The notes beneath the pieces are model-generated. The model was not told the DNA's origin, searched no databases, and worked only from the letters and a program-made list of their open reading frames with translations. The translations under genes were made by a program, and so were the position numbers. 36,020 bases of DNA from the NCBI GenBank assembly GCA_947471105.1, contig CANIYB010000002.1, forward strand, positions 1-36,020, written 5' to 3'. This document shows positions 17,517 through 24,979 of the stretch, one piece after another. Each line of letters opens with the position of its first letter. Within the stretch, counting starts at the first letter, position 1. This DNA is from Cytophagaceae bacterium (GTDB lineage: Bacteria; Bacteroidota; Bacteroidia; Cytophagales; Spirosomataceae).

Positions 17517-17606
17517 AATTGCTCCTATTCTTTTCTTCTCAAAATTCTCACAAATTTCACAATAATAATTGGAATCACCGTAATTTAGTCTTTTCAAAAA
17601 GAAAAT

Positions 17607-18980
17607 ATGTTTCAGATTCTTCGTTCAAGCTCTATTTTTGTTATGATCTTCTTGATCATCATATGGCTAATAACGACTATTATCATAAGTCAATTTAATC
17701 TGCAGCCGTATACATGGGAATTTAAAAATTTCTTGATCGGCCAAAACTTAAATCACGGATATCGTATTTACAAGGATATAAGGGAAAATATTGGGCCTTT
17801 GTCGGCCAACTTCTACCAATTAATCGACTTTTTAAATATCCCAATCACTTGGAATGCCTATTTAGCCACAGGAATTATTGTTCTGCAGGCCATCATATTC
17901 CAACGAACGATCTCGCGTTATTTATTACTTCCTAGCTTAGGCAACTTACCATTTTTTATATACAGCCTATTTTTTCATTTTTCAATGGAGTTTTTAGTAC
18001 CGAACGGCTCCATGTTAGGATTACTTTTTTTGCTATTAGCTTGGAATGAGATCTTAGCCCAACAAAGCACCTTGAAAGTGAATGACCGTGTTTTCTTAAT
18101 TGGACTCTACATCGGAATAGCGAGTGTATTTTTCTTGAGCTACGCTTTATTTATATTTTGGGCCATACTGAGCCTGCTTTTTTACTCCAGTATTAATGTC
18201 AGACAAATCATTTTATTGATCGTCGGCTTTTCTCTGTTCTACATTTTTACAGGCTTAATTTTTTCCTATCGAGATAATCTTCAAGCATTTATTGACGTTT
18301 ATAAAAACTCCGCTTTCGTCGTTTATATTCCGACAACCTTACAAATCAAACAAATACTATTAGCCTATATTCCTGCTATGATTTTAGGCATTTGGGGTTT
18401 TGCAAAAGTCTTAAATAGCACCAAAATTAATTCCAATGCGCAAAAAGCCCAACAAACGAATTTGATGTGGCTCTTAATCAGTGTAATGATCATCTTTATT
18501 ATTCCCACCGTGGAGAGAATTAACCTTGTATTCTTAATGCCTTCCCTTATCTATTTTACCTTAAACCTATTTTATTTATTTAAATCCTATTGGAAGAAAG
18601 AATTGTTGATTATTACCATATTCATTGCGATGATTTTTAGCCTTTCAAATGAGTGGACTGAAGTGGGCCAACAAAGAATTATGACGCAAAAACTTAAGAT
18701 CCGAAATGAGAAAATCATGGTCTTAGGTCCCCAAATAGAAGAATATCAAAACAATCAAATGACTGGCCCCTTTGTCAATTGGGAACTTTCGAAATCCCTT
18801 TTCACTAACCTAAATCAATATAAAACAATCATCATGATGCACGATTATTTTGATAAGGATATGCCTTCGTACATTTATGACCCTGAAAGTAACTTTAAGA
18901 AATTAGGATATTACCTGCCTGAATTGACAAATCAATATTTATTGATTGATGCACACACGTATAAAAAAATCAACAACTAA
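17607..18980 (+). CDS. Polytopic membrane protein of unknown function (GT-C/DUF6427-like pattern)
   Basis: A 457-residue integral membrane protein with about ten hydrophobic helices through residue 350 and a soluble C-terminal tail of about 100 residues. The first loop contains GYRIYKDIRENIGPLSANFY, which recalls the first periplasmic loop of GT-C-type glycosyltransferases and of Bacteroidota DUF6427-like proteins. I see no convincing catalytic Asp pair, so enzymatic function is not claimed. The gene is divergent from rbfA and its 3' end overlaps rpiB by 11 bp. The start at 17607 places a hydrophobic helix right after the first few residues. Confidence 0.6.
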   Translation: MFQILRSSSIFVMIFLIIIWLITTIIISQFNLQPYTWEFKNFLIGQNLNHGYRIYKDIRENIGPLSANFYQLIDFLNIPITWNAYLATGIIVLQAIIFQRTISRYLLLPSLGNLPFFIYSLFFHFSMEFLVPNGSMLGLLFLLLAWNEILAQQSTLKVNDRVFLIGLYIGIASVFFLSYALFIFWAILSLLFYSSINVRQIILLIVGFSLFYIFTGLIFSYRDNLQAFIDVYKNSAFVVYIPTTLQIKQILLAYIPAMILGIWGFAKVLNSTKINSNAQKAQQTNLMWLLISVMIIFIIPTVERINLVFLMPSLIYFTLNLFYLFKSYWKKELLIITIFIAMIFSLSNEWTEVGQQRIMTQKLKIRNEKIMVLGPQIEEYQNNQMTGPFVNWELSKSLFTNLNQYKTIIMMHDYFDKDMPSYIYDPESNFKKLGYYLPELTNQYLLIDAHTYKKINN

Positions 18981-19410
18981 TTTTATCTACTCTATTTTGA
19001 TGCCTGCCACCCTCAAAGGCTGTGTCAATAAATGTTTTGAGGCATTTTTTAGCTTCGTCTAAACTAATAAAACGTACAGGCAAGCAAAGGACATTTGCAT
19101 CATTATGAAGCCTAATTAATTCGGCCACCTCAGAATTCCACGCTAAACCCGCTCGAATTCCTTGATGTTTATTGGCCGTAATGGCCACACCATTCGCACT
19201 CCCGCACAATAATAAGCCAAAATTATATTCTCCTTTTTCAACTGATTCTGCCACTGGATGGGCAAAATCTGGGTAATCTACGGAACTAGCAGAATAAGTT
19301 CCAAAATCCTGAACCTTGATATTCAAGCTTTTCAAAAAATCAATCAACTGATCTTTATAATCAAAACCTGCATGATCACCACCCACAGCAAAACTTATTT
19401 GAGAATCCAT
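18970..19410 (-). CDS. rpiB: Ribose 5-phosphate isomerase B
   Basis: RpiB interconverts ribose 5-phosphate and ribulose 5-phosphate in the pentose phosphate pathway. From the ATG at 19410 the product has 146 residues, the family length, and begins with the classic strand SFAVGGDHAGFDYKD. The catalytic-site loop LLLCGSANGVAITANKHQGIRA, the LAWN segment and the RLHNDANVLCLP motif are all intact. The frame is open upstream to 19551, but that extension is hydrophobic, unlike RpiB, and runs into the divergent LOG gene, so I reject it. A -7-like element at 19432-19439 fits this start. Confidence 0.95.
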   Translation of the reverse strand: MDSQISFAVGGDHAGFDYKDQLIDFLKSLNIKVQDFGTYSASSVDYPDFAHPVAESVEKGEYNFGLLLCGSANGVAITANKHQGIRAGLAWNSEVAELIRLHNDANVLCLPVRFISLDEAKKCLKTFIDTAFEGGRHQNRVDKISC

Positions 19411-19431
19411 CTTCGTATTTAATAATTTATG

Positions 19432-19439
19432 CAAATGTA
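19432..19439 (-). promoter_or_regulatory. Candidate -7 element (TACATTTG) for rpiB
   Basis: On the minus strand this fits TAnnTTTG and predicts a leader of about 18 nt before the ATG at 19410. A TTTG lies at 19465-19468, but the 25-bp spacing is longer than the usual 19-21 bp. Confidence 0.35.
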
Positions 19440-19479
19440 CAGGGATATTATTTACATTTATAGACAAAACAATTAAAAT

Positions 19480-20202
19480 ATGACAGATAATCAGTGGCAA
19501 GAGGAAGAAGAGAAAATAAAAAAAGCGTTTGACGATAAAACGTGGTCTCAAATTAAATCAGAAGAATCCTGGAGAATATTTAAAATCATGAGTGAATTTG
19601 TTGAAGGCATTGACAAATTATCCAAAATTGGCCCCTGCGTATCAATTTTTGGGTCGGCCAGAACGAAACCGGAGGATAAATACTTCCAAATAGCTGAAAA
19701 AATTGCGGCTAAATTAGTCCGACATGGCTATGGGGTGATTACGGGCGGCGGCCCTGGAATTATGGAAGCGGGCAACAAAGGTGCCAAATCAGAAAATGGA
19801 CGCTCCGTAGGCTTAAACATCGAATTACCTTTTGAACAGATTCCTAATCCTTATATTGACACAGATAAAAATATCAATTTTGATTTCTTTTTTGTCCGAA
19901 AAGTAATGTTTGTCAAGTACTCCCAAGGATTCATTATAATGCCTGGGGGATTTGGAACGCTAGACGAAATGTTTGAATCCCTTACCCTCATCCAAACACA
20001 TAAAATAGGTAGATTTCCTGTGGTTTTAGTGGGCACCGAATATTGGAAAGGATTATTAGACTGGATAAAATCCACCATGATTCCAAATGGAAACATTCAT
20101 GAAGATGATCTTGAATTGTTTGCACTGGTCGATACCCCCACAGAAGCAGTCCGGGTCATTGACGATTTTTACGCTAAATATCTTTTGAAGCCCAACTTCT
20201 AA
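19480..20202 (+). CDS. LOG-family protein (TIGR00730), nucleoside 5'-monophosphate phosphoribohydrolase-like
   Basis: A 240-residue Rossmann-fold protein of the LOG/YvdD family, annotated as cytokinin riboside 5'-monophosphate phosphoribohydrolase; in bacteria it probably hydrolyses AMP-like nucleotides to base and ribose phosphate. The two signature motifs GGGPGIMEAGNKGA (about residue 89) and MPGGFGTLDEMFE (about 154) are complete, including the catalytic Arg/Glu context. A charged N-terminal helix of about 45 residues precedes the core. It is divergent from rpiB, and its stop overlaps the convergent polX stop by 4 bases. Confidence 0.9.
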   Translation: MTDNQWQEEEEKIKKAFDDKTWSQIKSEESWRIFKIMSEFVEGIDKLSKIGPCVSIFGSARTKPEDKYFQIAEKIAAKLVRHGYGVITGGGPGIMEAGNKGAKSENGRSVGLNIELPFEQIPNPYIDTDKNINFDFFFVRKVMFVKYSQGFIIMPGGFGTLDEMFESLTLIQTHKIGRFPVVLVGTEYWKGLLDWIKSTMIPNGNIHEDDLELFALVDTPTEAVRVIDDFYAKYLLKPNF

Positions 20203-21866
20203 TTCTTTTTAAAAAAGGCTTTTAAATCATTTAAAGGTAAAGCGTTAAGGGTGAGTGCTTTCAGTAGTCCACCCTTACGTCCCACTTTTACCCCATATTT
20301 CATGTCTTTCAACCCCTCTATTTTATGAGCATCTGGATTGATCGATACAAAAACCCCTTTATCCATCGCCGCATAAATGTGCCGCCAATCTAAATCGAGT
20401 CGATATGGACTTGCATTCAATTCAATACTGACGCCGTTAGCGAGGCAAGCATCTAAAATTTTATGCGTATTCAAAGGATAACCGGGTCTAGAAAGCAATA
20501 GCCTGCCCGTTGGGTGACCTAAAATAGATGTATATGGATTTTCGATGGCACGAATTAAACGAGACATCGCTTTATCCAAATCCATGGTTAGGTTGGCATG
20601 CACAGAGGCCACTACATAATCAAATTGGGATAAAATAGGGTCATTGTAATCCAAAGATCCATCCGGCAGAATATCTGCTTCGATTCCTTTCAAGATGGTA
20701 AAATCAGACCACAATAAATTGAGGCGGTCAATTTCTTCATGCTGCCGATAAACATCTTCTTCCTTTAATCCACCTGCATAAGCCGCGTATTGCGAATGAT
20801 CAGCAATTCCAAAGTAATGTAAGCCTAAACTCCGACAAGCTTCTGCCATTTCTTGGAGTGTATTTTTTCCATCTGAATAAACGGAGTGGTTATGCAAGCA
20901 GCCTTGTAAATCCTGCTCTTCAATCAAATCTGTATTTTGATGTTGGCCTGCCCAGTCAAACTCTTGTAATCCCTCCCGCATTTCAGGGAGAATAAATGGC
21001 TTGTTTGATGATTGGTAAATGGACTCTTCCGTCAACAAGCTTTTACCTTGAAATTGATTGTAAAAATCAATAGATTCCAAATGATTTTCGTGAGCGCTAT
21101 GTTGAAATAAGGCGGAAACAAATTCAGATTCGTCAACCAAATGAATTTCAATGGGTATTAAATGATCTTCAAAAAAACCACGCCAAGTAAAAGGAGAAGA
21201 GGCTTGGAGATCCTCAGAGAAACCGGTAAGCTCAGAAATCTCACTTTGACTTCCAAAAATATTATCGGTTTCTATCACAAAAACTAAAGAGGTAATGACT
21301 TCGCAATTACGCCTTAATTCCCCCGAAATAGCTATTTTGTCAAATGTCACTTGCAACATGGCCAGTATGCGATCACTTAAAAATATCGCTTTATCTAACC
21401 TAAGTTTTTTCCTGTTTTCTTGAATATAAATGATTTGAGATTGAATGGACGATTGGATCGCAGAGCCAAATCCTTTTAATTTTTCAATTTGGCCATTCTG
21501 ACAAGCAATATTCAAATCCTGGAAATTTGACACATTTAGTTCCTGCCAAATGGCTCGAACTTTTTTGGCGCCCAGACCCTTTATTTTCAGAAGATCTAAG
21601 ATGCCGGGTGGCGTCTTTTCAACAATCTCTGCTAATTCCTGACAAGTTCCTGTTTGAGCAAGTTGATATATTAATTGGACGATGACTTTTCCCACACCAG
21701 GAATCAATACTAACTGATCGGGTGTCAACTGGTTTATTAACCCAGGAAACTTGTCTAATCCACGTATCGCAAAAGAAAGATTTTTAGCTTTGAACTCATT
21801 AACGCCATGTACATCCCAAAGCTTGACCAACAACTCTAACGAATCAACTAACTCATCATTTTCCAT
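20199..21866 (-). CDS. polX: PolX-family protein with intact PHP domain and degenerate polymerase site
   Basis: A 555-residue protein with bacterial PolX architecture. An N-terminal HhH (8-kDa-like) region covers about 1-140, with GVGK at 57-60 and GLGAKK at 97-102. A polymerase-beta-like palm and thumb follow to about 300, then a C-terminal PHP domain from about 320 to the end. The PHP metal ligands all appear present: His325, His327, Asp332, His357, Glu396, His423, His451, Asp512 and His514. So 3'-5' exonuclease or AP-endonuclease activity is expected. The palm motif that is normally GS-x-RR...GDIDIL instead reads GELRRNCEVITSLVFV. Both catalytic aspartates are thus replaced (Ser193, Val195), and the third carboxylate position is Glu240. 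Polymerase activity is therefore doubtful. A -7-like element ends 3 nt before the ATG. Confidence 0.88.
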   Translation of the reverse strand: MENDELVDSLELLVKLWDVHGVNEFKAKNLSFAIRGLDKFPGLINQLTPDQLVLIPGVGKVIVQLIYQLAQTGTCQELAEIVEKTPPGILDLLKIKGLGAKKVRAIWQELNVSNFQDLNIACQNGQIEKLKGFGSAIQSSIQSQIIYIQENRKKLRLDKAIFLSDRILAMLQVTFDKIAISGELRRNCEVITSLVFVIETDNIFGSQSEISELTGFSEDLQASSPFTWRGFFEDHLIPIEIHLVDESEFVSALFQHSAHENHLESIDFYNQFQGKSLLTEESIYQSSNKPFILPEMREGLQEFDWAGQHQNTDLIEEQDLQGCLHNHSVYSDGKNTLQEMAEACRSLGLHYFGIADHSQYAAYAGGLKEEDVYRQHEEIDRLNLLWSDFTILKGIEADILPDGSLDYNDPILSQFDYVVASVHANLTMDLDKAMSRLIRAIENPYTSILGHPTGRLLLSRPGYPLNTHKILDACLANGVSIELNASPYRLDLDWRHIYAAMDKGVFVSINPDAHKIEGLKDMKYGVKVGRKGGLLKALTLNALPLNDLKAFFKKN

Positions 21867-21869
21867 TCA

Positions 21870-21877
21870 CAAATATA
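21870..21877 (-). promoter_or_regulatory. Candidate -7 element (TATATTTG) 3 nt from the polX ATG
   Basis: An exact TAnnTTTG match on the minus strand ends 3 nt before the ATG at 21866-21864, so the predicted transcript start coincides with the start codon. CAAA (TTTG on the minus strand) occurs at 21885-21888 and 21892-21895, both closer than the usual -33 spacing. Confidence 0.35.
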
Positions 21878-21948
21878 TCATCCTCAAAGGACAAATTAAT
21901 ATAGTTGATCTAAGTTAATCATTATAGTTCCATGGTTTATATGAATCA

Positions 21949-22106
21949 AATGCTAGCTCATTGACTTAAAAATGAGCGCATTATCAAATGAAAATGGTAA
22001 ATTTCCAATAATTTAAATTGTATTTAGGGAAAGAATTGAAAAATTATTTCTTTTTGAAAATTAAATCAAAAATAAAATTTTAAATTATTGATTAATCAAG
22101 CAATTT
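21949..22106. promoter_or_regulatory. Dyad-rich divergent intergenic region between polX and the ATP-grasp gene
   Basis: The 255-bp AT-rich gap 21867-22121 holds three inverted repeats and no plausible ORF. A hairpin at 21949-21982 pairs AATGC+GCTCATT with AATGAGC+GCATT, with a 2-nt bulge and an 8-nt loop. TTTTTGA and TCAAAAA flank an 8-nt spacer at 22051-22072. A perfect 12-bp palindrome TTGATTAATCAA at 22088-22099 is itself flanked by AAATT and AATTT. The palindrome ends 22 bp before the ATG at 22122 and overlaps the likely promoter region, so an operator is plausible. No regulator is identified. Confidence 0.4.
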
Positions 22107-22121
22107 ATAATTTTCGAGCCT

Positions 22122-23552
22122 ATGAATTTCTCATTTGACAACTATAACGCAGAGGGCTTTTTTGACGAAATGTTTACCGAAGACGGAAAAACAAGGTCAG
22201 GATATACCTATTTTAAAGACCGCGTAGAACAGCTTACGAAGGAAGAGTTCATGCGGCGACAAATTTCTGCAGAGAGAGCATTAATGGCTATGGGTATTAC
22301 GTTCAATGTCTATTCAGAAAATGAAGGAACAGAGCGCATAATGCCCGTTGACATCATCCCAAGAATTGTCAGTGCACAGGAATGGGAGAAAATAGAAAAG
22401 GGATTAATTCAGCGAATAACGGCCTTAAATTTGTTTTTGGCCGACATATATTCTGATCAAAAAATCATCAAAGATGGCATCATTCCAAAAGAAGTCATTT
22501 ACTCATCAAAAAACTTTTTAGCGCCATGCATGGGCATTAAACCGCCTAAAAATATTTGGATCCACATCACAGGAACGGATTTAATTAGGGGAAATGATGG
22601 CGAATATATGGTTTTAGAGGATAATTTAAGATGCCCTTCTGGCGTTTCCTATATGATGGAAAACAGGGAGTTGTTGAAGCAAACATTTCCTGAAGTTGTA
22701 GCAAAAACACAAATTAGGCCCATTGCCGATTACCCGCATAAGCTATTGCAAATGCTCCGATTTATTAGCGATCGACCAGAACCTACTGTGGTGGTGCTTA
22801 CTCCTGGAATTTACAATTCAGCCTACTTTGAACATTCCTATTTGGCCCAACAAATGGGTGTCGAGTTAGTTGATGCGCGTGATTTAGTCGTGCATGAAGG
22901 CTATGTAAAAATGAGAACGACCAAAGGTTTCAAAATAGTAGATGTTATTTATAGGCGAATTGATGATACATTTTTAGACCCTAAAACTTTTAATCCGGAT
23001 TCCTTAATTGGAATTCCAGGGATATTTGATGTGTATAAAAAAGGGAAAGTTGCCTTAGCTAATGCACCTGGGACTGGCGTTGCCGACGACAAGGTGATTT
23101 ATGCCTATGTGCCTCGAATGATCAAATATTATTTAGGAGAAGAACCCATCATCGATAATGTAAAAACATATATCTGTAGTGAGCCAGATGATTTGAAGTT
23201 TGTGTTAGAAAACATCGGAGATTTGGTAGTCAAAGAGGCCAATGAGGCCGGTGGTTATGGGATGTTGATCGGTCCAAAATCGACCAAAGAAGAACAAGAG
23301 AATTTCAAAAAGTACATTTTGGCTAATCCAAGAAACTATATCGCTCAGCCAACGATTTCATTATCCCGAGTGCCATGCTTAATTGATGACCATGCGGAAG
23401 GCAGGCACGTTGATTTAAGGCCCTATATTTTATATGGAGATGGCGTGAATGTAATGCCTGGAGGATTGACCCGTGTGGCGTTGCGAAAGGGATCTTTAGT
23501 CGTAAATTCCTCTCAAGGAGGAGGTTCAAAGGATACTTGGGTGCTTTACTAG
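22122..23552 (+). CDS. Circularly permuted type 2 ATP-grasp protein
   Basis: A 476-residue cytoplasmic protein of the circularly permuted ATP-grasp type 2 family (older names DUF404/DUF407). Family landmarks are the N-terminal RRQISAERALMAMGITFNVY, the central GNDGEYMVLEDNLRCPSGVSYMMENR (acidic metal-binding Glu and Asn), VVLTPGIYNSAYFEH, YRRIDD, KVALANAPGTGVADDK, and the C-terminal VKEANEAGGYGM and LPxL-like ALRKGSLVVNSSQGGGSKDTW. Members are thought to form an amide or peptide-like bond, and usually sit beside an alpha-E (DUF403) gene and a transglutaminase-like or proteasome-like gene. None is here: the gene stands alone, with REP-like palindromes and convergent lysA downstream. Confidence 0.9.
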   Translation: MNFSFDNYNAEGFFDEMFTEDGKTRSGYTYFKDRVEQLTKEEFMRRQISAERALMAMGITFNVYSENEGTERIMPVDIIPRIVSAQEWEKIEKGLIQRITALNLFLADIYSDQKIIKDGIIPKEVIYSSKNFLAPCMGIKPPKNIWIHITGTDLIRGNDGEYMVLEDNLRCPSGVSYMMENRELLKQTFPEVVAKTQIRPIADYPHKLLQMLRFISDRPEPTVVVLTPGIYNSAYFEHSYLAQQMGVELVDARDLVVHEGYVKMRTTKGFKIVDVIYRRIDDTFLDPKTFNPDSLIGIPGIFDVYKKGKVALANAPGTGVADDKVIYAYVPRMIKYYLGEEPIIDNVKTYICSEPDDLKFVLENIGDLVVKEANEAGGYGMLIGPKSTKEEQENFKKYILANPRNYIAQPTISLSRVPCLIDDHAEGRHVDLRPYILYGDGVNVMPGGLTRVALRKGSLVVNSSQGGGSKDTWVLY

Positions 23553-23562
23553 GGAAATTGTA

Positions 23563-23698
23563 AAGACGCGATTCCTCGCGTCTTAATTCCAAATTCCTAT
23601 AGAGACGCGATTCCTCGCGTCTATTTTTAGGCGCGTAAATTAGGACATAAATTTATCACAATAATTAATGTAAACAGACGCGAGGTATCGCGTCTCTA
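23563..23698. repeat. REP/REPIN-like cluster of three palindromes
   Basis: Three copies of a palindromic unit with stem AGACGCG / CGCGTCT and a 6-nt loop occur at 23563-23584 (loop ATTCCT), 23602-23622 (ATTCCT) and 23676-23698 (AGGTAT on the plus strand, i.e. ATACCT in the opposite orientation). Copies 1 and 2 point one way and copy 3 the other, as in a REP doublet or REPIN. Their GC-rich core contrasts with the AT-rich flanks. The cluster fills the space between the convergent ATP-grasp and lysA genes and may act as a terminator. The outer edge of copy 3 contains the lysA stop codon. I see no further copies in this window. Confidence 0.8.
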
Positions 23699-24934
23699 CA
23701 TAAAAACTTGGTTTCTAGTCAAATCATCCAACGTCTCTCTCTTCCGAATGATAACGGCTTTGCCTTGATCAATGAGCACTTCCGCTGGCAGAAATCTTGA
23801 ATTATAGTGGGATGCCATGGTAAACCCATAAGCACCGGCATTAGCTAATGCAATAATGTCACCCTCATGTACCTCATTCAAATTTCGTTCATCTTGTTTG
23901 CCATTAAAATCAAATGAAAAGGTATCGGTTTCACAAATATTTCCGACCACTCGGTAAGCTTTTTGATTACCTGAGTTTGCATTGGAAGCATTAAAAATAT
24001 AATGATAAGAACCATACATCATGGGTCTAATCAAATGATTAAGGCCAGTGTTAATTCCTAAAAAAGTCTTGATCGGATCATTTTTAACCACCGTTGCCTG
24101 TGCCAAAAAGGTTCCAGCCTCACTCACCAAAAACTTGCCTGGCTCCACCCAAAGCTTTAATTCTCGTCCATATTGACGACTAAATTCAAGAAAAGATTGG
24201 CTCATCAATTGGCCTACTTCCTGCATATCAACCCCCGGATCTTCGGGAGAATAGGGAACTTTAAATCCACCCCCTAAATCAATAATTTCCAAGTCCTTAA
24301 AGTCAAACGCAAATTCAAAAAGTGCAGATGCCGCTTCTTGAAACGTTTTACCATCTTTGATATCCGAGCCAGTATGTTGGTGCAAACCAATGACATGAAT
24401 TTTATATTGATTGACAATGGCTAAAATTTCCTTTTTTTGATGAATGGAAATACCAAATTTAGATTCAGGATGAGCGGTCATGATTTTTTCATTTCCACCA
24501 CCAAAAACATGAGGCTTAATGCGAATAAGACAAGGCTTAGTTGAGCCATATTTTTGACCAAACTTTTCAAGTACTGAAAGATTATCCAAGTTCACAATGG
24601 CGCCTTTGTCAACAGCAAATTCAATCTCCGAAAAATCAACTCCGCTCGGAGTAAAAGTTATTTGACTGCCAGCATAACCAGCCAAGATACCTAATTCTAA
24701 TTCTTGGGGAGAAACTACATCTAAATCCACTCCATTTTGCAGCATGATGCGCAAAATAGATATATTGGTATTCGCTTTACACGCATATTTAATCGATAAA
24801 GGAAAACCCTTCAATGACCCACGAAGAACTGAAATTTTTTCCCTAATTTTGTCTGCATCGTAGACATATAAGGGCGTTCCAAATTGTTGGGCCAAGTCCG
24901 TTAACTGAATACCTTGAATGGAATAATATGCCAT
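23696..24934 (-). CDS. lysA: Diaminopimelate decarboxylase
   Basis: LysA is the PLP enzyme that decarboxylates meso-diaminopimelate to L-lysine, the last step of lysine synthesis. From the ATG at 24934 the protein has 412 residues, normal for the family. The PLP lysine lies in SIKYACKANTN near residue 50. The HQHTGSDIKDG, DLGGGFKVPYSPED and LWVEPGKFLVSEAG motifs follow, with the substrate-binding GNICETDTF near residue 320. The frame is open 15 codons further upstream, but that stretch is hydrophobic and would overlap the divergent promoter region. The TAG stop lies inside the edge of a REP-like palindrome. Confidence 0.95.
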   Translation of the reverse strand: MAYYSIQGIQLTDLAQQFGTPLYVYDADKIREKISVLRGSLKGFPLSIKYACKANTNISILRIMLQNGVDLDVVSPQELELGILAGYAGSQITFTPSGVDFSEIEFAVDKGAIVNLDNLSVLEKFGQKYGSTKPCLIRIKPHVFGGGNEKIMTAHPESKFGISIHQKKEILAIVNQYKIHVIGLHQHTGSDIKDGKTFQEAASALFEFAFDFKDLEIIDLGGGFKVPYSPEDPGVDMQEVGQLMSQSFLEFSRQYGRELKLWVEPGKFLVSEAGTFLAQATVVKNDPIKTFLGINTGLNHLIRPMMYGSYHYIFNASNANSGNQKAYRVVGNICETDTFSFDFNGKQDERNLNEVHEGDIIALANAGAYGFTMASHYNSRFLPAEVLIDQGKAVIIRKRETLDDLTRNQVFM

Positions 24935-24952
24935 TGAAATTAAATTTAGCGA

Positions 24953-24960
24953 CAAATATA
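24953..24960 (-). promoter_or_regulatory. Candidate -7 element (TATATTTG) for lysA
   Basis: An exact TAnnTTTG match on the minus strand would give a leader of about 15 nt before the ATG at 24934. A TTTG lies at 24977-24980, with a 16-bp spacing slightly short of the usual 19-21. The divergent PhoD-like gene starts at 24980. Confidence 0.4.
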
Positions 24961-24979
24961 GCCCTAAAATGATCATCAA

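Noticed and set aside
19411..19551. N-terminal extension of rpiB encoding a hydrophobic segment
   Set aside because: RpiB is cytosolic and starts at the SFAVGGDHAG strand. The extension would overlap the divergent LOG gene and skip a good -7 element.
23563..23698. The three palindromes as a short CRISPR array
   Set aside because: The spacers are of unequal length (about 17 and 53 bp), the third copy is inverted, and no cas genes are nearby.
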